Below, in pieces: positions 1-6,732 of a DNA stretch of 21,323 nucleotides. A program made the translations under genes and the position numbers. Below the pieces are notes generated by a model. That model was not told the DNA's origin. It saw only the letters and a program-made list of their open reading frames with translations, and did not search any database. The stretch is from an uncultured SAR324 cluster bacterium (GTDB lineage: Bacteria; SAR324; NAC60-12): positions 1 to 21,323 of the forward strand of contig CABXOR010000031.1 of the NCBI GenBank assembly GCA_902513935.1. Reading direction: 5' to 3'. Position 1 is the stretch's first letter. Each line of letters begins with the position of its first letter.

Positions 1-2
1 TA

Positions 3-1043
3 AAAAAAAAACTTAGTCTTTCGCCTGAAACTGATTACTCACTGGACTTTTCAAAAAAGAATATGTCATTTTCTGGTGTTTTTAAATTAGAAGAATTTGA
101 GTCTTTGATTGCATCGATGATAGAGCAGACGCTTGAAAGTTGTCGCCATGTTTTGCGTGAAGCAAAACTTTCAGTGGAAAAAATCGACGAGGTCGTACTG
201 GTTGGAGGTTCAACTGTTATACCGTCTGTGCGTAAACAGATAGAATCATTTTTTGGGCGCCCACCTCACGTGGCGATTGATCCCTACAAAGTTGTGGTAA
301 TCGGTGCTGGAATTCAGGGACACTTACTGGCGGGAGGTCGTCGCGATTTTTTGCTGCTCGATGTCATTCCTCTGGCTTTGGGCATTGAAACTCTGGGTGG
401 AACATTCAGTAAAATCATCACTGGAAACTCCACTATTCCGATAGAAGAAAGAGAAACTTTTACTACAAATGTTGATAATCAGACTTCGATCGACGTTAAT
501 ATATTTCAGGGGGAACGTGAATTAATTAAAGATTGTCGTGCACTAGGTCATTTTAAATTACGTGGTATTCCACCAATGAAAGCTGGGTTACCGCTTGTAA
601 AAGTCATGTTTCGTGTGGATGCAAATGGAATTCTCACTGTTTCTGCAATTGAAAAACGCAGCGGTAAAAAGGCGGAAATAGAGGTAATTCCATTTCACGG
701 TTTGACCCAGTTTGAAATAGAAAGAATCATCGAGGATTCATTTGAAAATGCCGTTGATGATTTTAATGAACGCCAGTTGATAGAGTTCCGTCAAACTGCA
801 GAGCGTGTTTTCCGTGGAATTGAACAATGTTGGGATGTGGCTGAAAATGACTTGTCAGAGACGTCCCGTGATGAAATCCAGAGGCAAATGGATGTAGTAC
901 GACAAAGCATGAAGGAACAGGATTCTCAAGCTCTTAAGACGCAACTGGACGTTTTAGGAGATTTGACCCGACCTTTGGCAGACAATTCGATGGGGCGTTC
1001 CATCCTCTTAGAATTGCAGGATGATGCAAACCTGAATCAATGA
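3..1043 (+). CDS. hscA: Hsp70-family chaperone HscA, C-terminal part (5' end outside window)
   Basis: This is the C-terminal 346 codons of an Hsp70 chaperone of the HscA type, which with HscB helps transfer Fe-S clusters from IscU in the cytoplasm. The frame is open to the left edge, so the Met codon at 63 is internal; its upstream residues read like the end of the nucleotide-binding domain. Counting from base 3, VGGST (nucleotide binding) is at about 67-71, the interdomain linker LLLDV at 117-121, then the substrate-binding beta domain and a helical lid. The blocks DVIPLALGIET, QGERELIKDCR and HFKLRGIPP are closer to HscA than to DnaK, from my memory of the families. Full HscA is about 620 residues, so about 270 are missing. 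No hscB or ferredoxin gene follows; the next gene is convergent 59 bases away. HscA over DnaK is likely but not proven without the rest of the isc locus. Confidence 0.85.
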   Translation, partial: KKKLSLSPETDYSLDFSKKNMSFSGVFKLEEFESLIASMIEQTLESCRHVLREAKLSVEKIDEVVLVGGSTVIPSVRKQIESFFGRPPHVAIDPYKVVVIGAGIQGHLLAGGRRDFLLLDVIPLALGIETLGGTFSKIITGNSTIPIEERETFTTNVDNQTSIDVNIFQGERELIKDCRALGHFKLRGIPPMKAGLPLVKVMFRVDANGILTVSAIEKRSGKKAEIEVIPFHGLTQFEIERIIEDSFENAVDDFNERQLIEFRQTAERVFRGIEQCWDVAENDLSETSRDEIQRQMDVVRQSMKEQDSQALKTQLDVLGDLTRPLADNSMGRSILLELQDDANLNQ

Positions 1044-1102
1044 ATCACCAAAAAGCTTCCATGTATTTAGAACCCACCCGATCTATAAGTTGTTCATAAT
1101 AA

Positions 1103-2623
1103 TTAGAACAATCTCGCAAAACGTTCTCTCAGATCTTTTTTTTGTACCTTCCCCATCGTGTTGCGAGGAAGTTCATCGATAAAAATAATCCGCTTGGGAT
1201 GTTTGAAACGGGCAATTTGGTCTTTCAGTTTCAACATGACATCTTCTTGAATCAGTTTTGCTTTAGATTGAGGGACAATAACAGCCACTACACCTTCACC
1301 AAAATCTGGATGTGGAATCCCGATTACTGCTGATTCCAATACTTCGTCCAGCCCATCAATAAAAACCTCGATTTCTTTTGGATATATATTATAACCGCCT
1401 GAAATAATTAAATCTTTTGAGCGCCCAACAATGGAAACATAACCGTCTTCGCTGATTGTACCGAGATCACCAGTAATAAAGAAACCGTTTTCGCGCAACT
1501 CTTCGGAGGTTTTTTCCGGCATTTCCCAATAGCCTTTGAACACATTTGGCCCACGAACTTCAAGCACGCCAATTTCTCCGGACGGCAAAATTTGTCCGTT
1601 TTCCTGGTTAGTAACAATCACCTCAACTCCGGGAAGCGGAAAACCGACAGTACCGGCCCGTCGTTCACCGTCGTAGGGATTGGAAGTGTTCATGTTAGTT
1701 TCAGTCATGCCGTAGCGCTCCAGAATCGCGTGTCCAGTGCGCTCACGCCAGAGCATATGAGTTTGGGGCAGCAGTGGTGCCGAACCAGAAACAAAAAGCC
1801 TCATATTTTTTGAGGCTTGTTCAAGTTCCTGATTTTGCAAAAGACGGCGAAAAAATGTTGGAACACCCATTAAAACACTGGCTTCTGTCATGCGCTGACA
1901 AATTCCGTCTGTGTCAAATTTGTGCATAAAAATCATTGAAGAACCGGACATTAGGGAAACATTGGTGGCAACAAATAAACCGTGAGTGTGAAATATCGGC
2001 AGAGCGTGAATCAGCACATCATTCGCGACAAAATGCCAGGTGTCCACGAGTGCTTCTGCGTTTGAATGGAGGCACCGATGTGTCAGCATGGCTCCCTTGG
2101 AGCGGCCAGTAGTTCCCGAGGTGTACAGAATGGCAGCTAAATCATCCGGTCCCCTTTCGATTCCTCTGAATCCTGGAGATTCGGAATCTCGTGCCTCGAC
2201 CAGAGACCCCGTGTTTTCGTCAGTTAGTGTCCAGACTTGCGTAACTCCGCAGGTCTCGGTGATAGTGGCTAGTATCTCTATTTTTGAAGGATCACAAACA
2301 AAAAAGACTGGGCGTGCGTCACGCAGAAAAAATTCAATTTCTGCAGGAGTATAAGCTGGATTTAAGGGAAGAAAAATTGATCCGGCCAAAACTGTTCCCA
2401 TATAAAGTTCAAGTGCGCTAACCGATTTTTCGACTTGCACCGCCACCCTGTCTCCGGGTTGAATTCCGGAGTTGATCAGTACAGAGGCGATGCGTTCAGC
2501 GTTTTGAAAAAAGTCTTGGAAACTTATCGTGTTGTCTGTTTCATGCAAACGAATGAAAGTCGAATTATCCCTGTCCAGCGAGACGGCGCGTAGATGTTGT
2601 GCGAGAAAATTGGTGTCGTACAT
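1103..2623 (-). CDS. matB: Malonyl-CoA synthetase (MatB-type acyl-CoA ligase)
   Basis: A 506-residue ANL-superfamily ligase that activates malonate with ATP and CoA to malonyl-CoA in the cytoplasm. The AMP-binding P-loop TSGTTGRSKG is at 168-177, the adenylate motif YGMTET at 304-309, TGD at 384-386, and the C-terminal catalytic lysine lies in NTMGKVQK (K492). The stretches LPIFHTHGLFVATN, ERYGMTETNM and NTSNPYDGER are characteristic of malonate-specific MatB rather than fatty-acyl or acetyl ligases, and the length matches known MatB (about 500). It stands alone: no malonyl-CoA decarboxylase (matA) or malonate transporter (matC) is beside it. It converges with hscA across 59 bases that show no clear terminator hairpin. 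No strong Shine-Dalgarno precedes the ATG at 2623. A related methylmalonate activity cannot be excluded. Confidence 0.9.
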   Translation of the reverse strand: MYDTNFLAQHLRAVSLDRDNSTFIRLHETDNTISFQDFFQNAERIASVLINSGIQPGDRVAVQVEKSVSALELYMGTVLAGSIFLPLNPAYTPAEIEFFLRDARPVFFVCDPSKIEILATITETCGVTQVWTLTDENTGSLVEARDSESPGFRGIERGPDDLAAILYTSGTTGRSKGAMLTHRCLHSNAEALVDTWHFVANDVLIHALPIFHTHGLFVATNVSLMSGSSMIFMHKFDTDGICQRMTEASVLMGVPTFFRRLLQNQELEQASKNMRLFVSGSAPLLPQTHMLWRERTGHAILERYGMTETNMNTSNPYDGERRAGTVGFPLPGVEVIVTNQENGQILPSGEIGVLEVRGPNVFKGYWEMPEKTSEELRENGFFITGDLGTISEDGYVSIVGRSKDLIISGGYNIYPKEIEVFIDGLDEVLESAVIGIPHPDFGEGVVAVIVPQSKAKLIQEDVMLKLKDQIARFKHPKRIIFIDELPRNTMGKVQKKDLRERFARLF

Positions 2624-3118
2624 AAACGGTTATTTATAGATGAGTCCCAAGTGGATTAAGCGATATAATCACTCCGCCCAAAGCGGTTCGACTTCTTTAA
2701 TCTACCTAGATAAGGTATAAGGTCGATTGTTCATAAGGCTGAAAATTATAAAAAGGATATGGTTAGTTAAAATTCCGTATAAAACGAATATCAAAAACAG
2801 GTAGAAGATAAATTAATTTCGTAATAATTTCAATGATTATTTTATTGAAGTTGATAAATGATGGAACATCAAGTAGTTTTACTGATCTAAATAGGGAAAT
2901 TAAACGAGGTTTTATATGTTAGAAGAACGAATTGAAGGAAAGTGGATAGCAGTATTTTATCGGTTGTAGCTTTGAACGGAATTGTAGAAGGGATGCTGGT
3001 AGCCATTGTTCCTGAAATACAGTCTCTTACGGGATAGCGCTGATTGCTCAAAGTACTGTTTGATGCATTACGTACTTATTCCGGATGAATCACCTGTTTA
3101 CTTAGGAATGGAAAACAA
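2624..3118. other. 495-base gene-poor region upstream of the amidotransferase gene
   Basis: This stretch separates divergent matB and the amidotransferase gene. The left part (2624-2915) is very AT-rich with stops in all frames, and I see no RNA gene or convincing promoter there, although it must contain the matB promoter region. The right part (2916-3118) has better codon texture but is broken by frameshifts and stops; it is listed separately as a possible pseudogene. Confidence 0.6.
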
Positions 3119-3122
3119 ATGA
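2916..3122 (+). pseudogene. Possible decayed gene remnant (weak DUF1445/YcsI-like signal)
   Basis: An ATG at 2916 preceded by ACGAGG opens a 17-codon frame that stops at TAG 2967-2969. Around it, coding-like pieces continue in different frames. One reads YFIGCSFE (2953-2976). Another reads VALNGIVEGMLVAIVPEIQ, a third IALIAQSTV, and a fourth runs from ATG 3063 to TGA 3120-3122 with DESPVYLG near its end. YFIGCSFE recalls the FLIGCSFTFE motif that I remember from the DUF1445 (YcsI, putative hydro-lyase / D-glutamate cyclase) family, and the later pieces lie in a tolerable order for that family. This is a weak match from memory. The region could equally be a leader or chance open frames. Confidence 0.25.
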
Positions 3123-3826
3123 AACTTGGATTATTGGATACGGTTCCTCGAAGCTACTGGTCTACGGATTTGGGAATTACGGAATCCGAAAAATTTGTAG
3201 ACTTTCTGACTCCCCTGATGCCAGATGCGAGATTGGATCAACTTTTTGTGGCTGAAAATGAATGGCCGGAATCATTATATTCTTATGATGCTTACCTCAT
3301 TACAGGTAGCCCTTGCAGTGTCAATGAAGGACATTTGTGGATTGAAAAATTACAGCAGTTTGTCAGGGATTGTCTGGTTTCACAAAAAAAATTAGTCGGG
3401 ATCTGTTTTGGCCATCAATTGATTGCGAGCGCTCTTGGAGGAATGGTTGAACGACGCAGAGACGGTTGGCTTGTAGGAGCGGAATCATTTGATATTGTGG
3501 AAGTACAATCATGGATGAAGCCCATCCAAATGAAATGTGAAATTTTCCATATCAACCAAGATCATGTTTCCGTTCTTCCGGAAAACGCTCAACTCATCGG
3601 GCATTCCGAACTTTGTAAAAATAGTGCTTTTGTGATTGGGGATTCGGTGTTGGCACTGCAAGGTCATCCGGAACAACCTCGCAGAGCAATGGAAAATTTC
3701 ATCAAAGAACTTTTGTTTCTCGGAGAAAATCCACAAGAAATGGAATACGGACGCTCCCGTCTCCGAGATGAAGTCCCAGATGCAAATTTATGGGCACGCT
3801 GGATCTGTGAATTTTTGCAAAATTGA
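3119..3826 (+). CDS. Class I glutamine amidotransferase (GMP-synthase-like)
   Basis: A 235-residue free-standing triad glutaminase-type domain. The nucleophile elbow GICFGHQ holds the catalytic Cys96, and GHPEQ supplies His183 and Glu185, so the Cys-His-Glu triad is complete. An oxyanion-type loop TGSP is at 62-65. Proteins of this kind hydrolyse glutamine or gamma-glutamyl amides; the acceptor is unknown here because no synthase domain is fused or adjacent. GGAATGGAAAA upstream gives a plausible ribosome site for the ATG at 3119. The sulfatase-like gene follows after 36 bases on the same strand, so the two are probably cotranscribed, and both may belong to one catabolic pathway. A gamma-glutamyl hydrolase (PuuD-like) role is an alternative; GuaA itself is excluded because the ATP-PPase half is absent. 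Confidence 0.85.
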   Translation: MKLGLLDTVPRSYWSTDLGITESEKFVDFLTPLMPDARLDQLFVAENEWPESLYSYDAYLITGSPCSVNEGHLWIEKLQQFVRDCLVSQKKLVGICFGHQLIASALGGMVERRRDGWLVGAESFDIVEVQSWMKPIQMKCEIFHINQDHVSVLPENAQLIGHSELCKNSAFVIGDSVLALQGHPEQPRRAMENFIKELLFLGENPQEMEYGRSRLRDEVPDANLWARWICEFLQN

Positions 3827-3853
3827 TTCAGAAATACAGCAGAAATTTTTAAC

Positions 3854-3860
3854 GAGGAGG
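3854..3860 (+). promoter_or_regulatory. Strong Shine-Dalgarno of the sulfatase gene
   Basis: GAGGAGG lies two bases before the ATG at 3863; its 5' GAGG half is five bases away. It is the strongest ribosome site seen in this window and fixes the sulfatase start. Confidence 0.7.
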
Positions 3861-3862
3861 AT

Positions 3863-5440
3863 ATGCGAAAAAACATTTTATTCATCATGTGTGACCAATT
3901 ACGGGCGGATTATCTCTCCTGCTATGGACATCCGTTTCTTGAAACGCCCAACATCGACAGACTTGCCGAGCGGGGAGTACGTTTTTCGAATGCCTATTGC
4001 CAAGCCCCGCTTTGCGGTCCTTCGCGAGCCAGTTTTTACACCGGACGTTACCTTGCTTCACACGGAGCTTTGGTCAACGCAGACCCGCTAAAACTAGGGG
4101 AACTTTCTTTGGGTGATTATCTTCAAAAAATCAATTATCGTACTGTTCTGGTTGGAAAGTCTGAAGCTCGAGCCAATCAGGATGCACTGGCTCGTTTGCT
4201 AATTGATCAACTCTCAAATCTTGGTCAACGACTGGCGCAAGGAGGGTTTGAACATTATGAACATTTTGCTGGAATATATCCTGACGAGATTGTTCCCGAT
4301 GATTTAGCTTACAATGATTACTTGCGTTCCAATGGATATGACGGTGAAAATCTTTGGGAAAGTTGGGCCAACAGTGCTTATGATGTCAACGGCAAAAAAG
4401 TCAGTGGTTGGCAAATGCGAAACGCAAATTTGCCGGCAGCCATTGCTGAAGAACATTCCGAAACTGCATTTACCACAGACCGCGCTCTGGAATTTTTGTC
4501 CGGAGTAGACCCAAATGATCAATGGTGTTTGCATCTTAGTTACATCAAACCGCACTGGCCGTATCTCGTTCCGGCTCCGTACCATTCGCTTTACTGTAGA
4601 GATCAGGTTTTGCCTGCTGTTCGTAATACAGACGAACTTCAATCTCCGCATCCGGTATTTAAAGCATTCCATGAAGAAACTTACAGCCAAAATTTTTCAC
4701 GCGATGAAGTTCGGGAACGTGTGGTTCCAACCTATATGGGGCTGATCAAACAAATTGATGATCATTTGGGCCGTGTTTTTGAAATGCTGAAATCCAAAAA
4801 ATTAATGGACTCAACCTTGATTGTTTTGACAGCAGATCATGGGGATTATTTGGGGGATCACTGGTTGGGGGAGAAAGACTTGTTTCACGAACCATCTGTC
4901 AGAATTCCGTTAATTGTTTGTGATCCGGAAAATTATGCAGAATCGACAAGGGGTACAGTGAATCACGAATTTGTAGAAGCTGTTGACATTGTGCCGACCA
5001 TGGTTGAATTTGCCGGCGGTAATATATGCAAACAGCGTATGGAAGGGCAATCACTGCTTCCCCTGACACGCGGAATTTTAGATCCGGATAATAAACGGGA
5101 ATACACTATCAGCCAAATTGATTACAGCGATCGAGGTCCCCGTGTTTCGTTAAATTTGCATCCTTACGATTGCCGTGCTCACATGATTCGCACCAAGGAC
5201 TGGAAATACATTTTGCATGAAAAATTTAGTCCGCAACTTTTTGATCTGAAAAATGATCCGGAAGAATTTTATGATTTAGGAACCGATCCCGAATATCAAG
5301 CTGTGGGCAAGGAAATGCACGAACAGCTATTTACCTGGTTCAGGGAGCGCTTGATTCGTACAGAAATGGAACATGAATTTCTGTTTGAAATGGGAGTTGA
5401 GAGGGATGAAAAGATGGGTATTTTGATCGGACACTGGTGA
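3863..5440 (+). CDS. Sulfatase / phosphonate monoester hydrolase-like enzyme
   Basis: A 525-residue alkaline-phosphatase-superfamily hydrolase. The formylglycine motif C-G-P-S-R is at Cys51-Arg55, so the cysteine should be oxidised to formylglycine by an FGE- or anSME-type enzyme that is not in this window. Metal ligands are visible as Asp11-Gln12 (CDQ) and Asp325-His326 (TADHGD). The Asp-Gln/Cys/Asp-His spacing closely resembles Rhizobium phosphonate monoester hydrolase (PMH) as I recall it, as do QAPLCGPSR and LGDHWLGEKDLFHEPSVRIPL. The C-terminal KYILHEKFSPQLFDLKNDPEE block is usual for sulfatases. No signal peptide is present, so it should be cytoplasmic, as PMHs are. The substrate could be a sulfate ester, phosphonate monoester or phosphodiester. 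It probably shares a transcript with the amidotransferase 36 bases upstream. Confidence 0.85.
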   Translation: MRKNILFIMCDQLRADYLSCYGHPFLETPNIDRLAERGVRFSNAYCQAPLCGPSRASFYTGRYLASHGALVNADPLKLGELSLGDYLQKINYRTVLVGKSEARANQDALARLLIDQLSNLGQRLAQGGFEHYEHFAGIYPDEIVPDDLAYNDYLRSNGYDGENLWESWANSAYDVNGKKVSGWQMRNANLPAAIAEEHSETAFTTDRALEFLSGVDPNDQWCLHLSYIKPHWPYLVPAPYHSLYCRDQVLPAVRNTDELQSPHPVFKAFHEETYSQNFSRDEVRERVVPTYMGLIKQIDDHLGRVFEMLKSKKLMDSTLIVLTADHGDYLGDHWLGEKDLFHEPSVRIPLIVCDPENYAESTRGTVNHEFVEAVDIVPTMVEFAGGNICKQRMEGQSLLPLTRGILDPDNKREYTISQIDYSDRGPRVSLNLHPYDCRAHMIRTKDWKYILHEKFSPQLFDLKNDPEEFYDLGTDPEYQAVGKEMHEQLFTWFRERLIRTEMEHEFLFEMGVERDEKMGILIGHW

Positions 5441-5452
5441 GAGGGATGAAAA
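5398..5452 (+). repeat. 15-bp direct repeat across the sulfatase stop codon
   Basis: TGAGAGGGATGAAAA occurs at 5398-5412 inside the sulfatase gene and again at 5438-5452, where its first three bases are the stop codon. The offset is 40 bases. It may be the trace of a small duplication at the 3' end of the gene; chance is possible. Confidence 0.5.
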
Positions 5453-5492
5453 AATATGCTTACTTTACTAACCTAAAGTTTTTCGTTCTAAA

Positions 5493-6272
5493 ATGAGATT
5501 AAAGGCCAAGTTTCATAAAAATCCAAAAGCATTCAAAGACAATTTTTCAACACAATCCAAAGCATATGCCGCTTATCGTCCTTTGTATCCTGAAACCCTT
5601 TTTCGCTACCTCGCTGCTGAATGCCGAGAACACAAACTGGCATGGGACGCTGGAACAGGGAATGGTCAGTCCGCACAAAAACTTGCTTTGTACTTTGATC
5701 ATGTTTATGCAACGGATGCAAGCTCCACCCAAATTCTAAATGCTTTTCCTCTGAGAAACATCAGTTATGCTGTGGCCAACGAACAGGCTCCTGCACTCAA
5801 GCAACGTAGTGTTAATTTAATTACTGTGGCGCAGGCTCTTCACTGGTTTGATACTGAAGTATTTTACGCAGAAGCCGAGCGGGTCCTAAAAAGATATGGC
5901 GTGCTTGCCTGTTGGTCCTACAAATTATTCAGGATAAATCCGGATGTTGACCGCGAAATAGATTGCTTGTATAAAGATATATTAGGCAATTATTGGGATC
6001 CGGAACGTCGTTTGGTTGATACCGGCTACCGAACATTATCTTTCCCATTTCGTGAATTTCGTGCTCCAAAGATTGAACTGATGTCGACATGGGATTTTGA
6101 AAATATGCTCGGTTTTCTCAGCAGTTGGTCTGCGGTGGCAAATTATAAAAAACGCAAGGGAAGTGATCCGATTACAGTTATATTTGATCGTTTAAAAGCA
6201 GTTTGGGGTAAACCAGTTGAAAAGAAAAATGTAAAGTGGCCGCTTTCAATTCGTGTTGGCCGCATCCGCTGA
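5493..6272 (+). CDS. Class I SAM-dependent methyltransferase
   Basis: A 259-residue cytoplasmic Rossmann-fold methyltransferase (Methyltransf_11 type). Motif I WDAGTGNGQ is at 51-59, the acidic residue ending strand 2 is in YATDAS (Asp75), and the post-motif block LITVAQALHWFD is at 109-120. The YRPLYPETLF segment near the N terminus and the C-terminal SWSAVANYKK and WPLSIRVGR blocks belong to a widespread subfamily related to trans-aconitate methyltransferase-like and yeast Tmt1/Crg1-like proteins, from memory; the substrate cannot be told. The start is chosen as the ATG at 5493, although no good Shine-Dalgarno precedes it and the first dozen residues are unusually basic. It lies 52 bases after the sulfatase gene and may be in the same operon. 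Confidence 0.8.
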   Translation: MRLKAKFHKNPKAFKDNFSTQSKAYAAYRPLYPETLFRYLAAECREHKLAWDAGTGNGQSAQKLALYFDHVYATDASSTQILNAFPLRNISYAVANEQAPALKQRSVNLITVAQALHWFDTEVFYAEAERVLKRYGVLACWSYKLFRINPDVDREIDCLYKDILGNYWDPERRLVDTGYRTLSFPFREFRAPKIELMSTWDFENMLGFLSSWSAVANYKKRKGSDPITVIFDRLKAVWGKPVEKKNVKWPLSIRVGRIR

Positions 6273-6313
6273 TAATCATGTTTGTTAATTTTGTGGCAAA
6301 TAATGGAAAGGAT

Positions 6314-6342
6314 TTGATTGTGAGGCCAGCACCAGCTAGACT
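6314..6342 (+). promoter_or_regulatory. Candidate sigma70-type promoter for the selenoprotein-argC operon
   Basis: TTGATT (6314-6319) and TAGACT (6337-6342) are separated by 17 bases and lie about 45 bases before the start of the ArsC-like gene. Each hexamer matches the consensus at four of six positions, so this is suggestive only. Confidence 0.3.
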
Positions 6343-6387
6343 TTAAACACGATAATGATTTGAAAAACACAATATCTTAAAGGGGAA

Positions 6388-6732
6388 ATGAGCAAACAAA
6401 TAAATTGGGGTTATTTCAGGAATGGTTGAACATCCTGTAAGCGAGCGCAAGAGGTTCTTGACGCAAAAAATATTTCAGTAGAAACACGTGTTTTTGCCAA
6501 CAAAGAAAAGATAAACAGTCAGGAAGCCTGGAAAATGATGGAGTCTGCAAGTCTTATTTTAACCGGTAAAGGTAAAAAAAGGCAGGAGTGGAATCCTGAT
6601 TCTGATGACAAAGCAAATATTTTGAAAGATGTAATTGGTCCGAGTGGAAACTTGCGTGCTCCAACCTGGAGAATTGGCAACGAATTTATTGTGGGCTTTA
6701 ATCCTGAACTTTATGAAGAGGTCTTTGGCTAA
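6388..6732 (+). CDS. ArsC/Spx-fold selenoprotein, UGA read as selenocysteine
   Basis: A 114-residue thioredoxin-fold protein of the ArsC family (seleno)protein type. The frame from ATG 6388 meets one in-frame UGA at 6427-6429 (codon 14) and then stays open to TAA 6730-6732. Coding-quality sequence is present on both sides: MSKQINWGYFRNG, then U, then TSCKRAQEVLDAKN. With Sec14 the protein has a UxxC redox motif (Sec14, Cys17), in the position of the CxxC of Spx/ArsC-fold proteins. The C-terminal block NLRAPTWRIGNEFIVGF carries the family's R-x-P motif (Arg90-Pro92) and is intact. AGGGG lies two bases before the ATG. A hairpin matching a bacterial SECIS follows the UGA. Its stop abuts the argC ATG. 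The function is probably a thiol redox reaction; arsenate reduction is not shown. The alternative is a pseudogene with a nonsense mutation, in which case only the fragment from Met 6535 would be translated. Confidence 0.82.
6427..6464 (+). promoter_or_regulatory. UGA-Sec codon and putative bacterial SECIS hairpin
   Basis: The UGA at 6427-6429 is followed by a stem-loop. The 5' arm GCGCAAGA (6445-6452) and 3' arm TCTTG-A-CGC (6456-6464) pair over eight base pairs with one bulged A (6461), closing a GGU loop (6453-6455). The loop begins 24 bases after the UGA and has G at its first two positions, which fits the spacing and loop features described for SelB-binding SECIS elements in bacterial coding regions. 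The structure was read by eye and not folded by program. Confidence 0.65.

Noticed and set aside
63..65. ATG at 63 as start of the Hsp70 gene
   Set aside because: The frame is open to the window edge and the residues before it (KLSLSP, YSLDF) fit the Hsp70 nucleotide-binding domain; a start here would lack most of that domain.
2040..2354. 104-codon open frame opposite matB
   Set aside because: It mirrors the matB coding frame, is low in complexity and has no ribosome site or recognisable motif.
2916..2969. 17-codon mini-gene or leader peptide
   Set aside because: It has a ribosome-site-like ACGAGG but no attenuator structure or recognisable peptide; it fits better as the start of a broken gene.
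6535..6732. Stand-alone 65-codon gene before argC
   Set aside because: Coherent family sequence continues upstream in the same frame through UGA 6427 to ATG 6388, so this is the C-terminal part of a larger protein.
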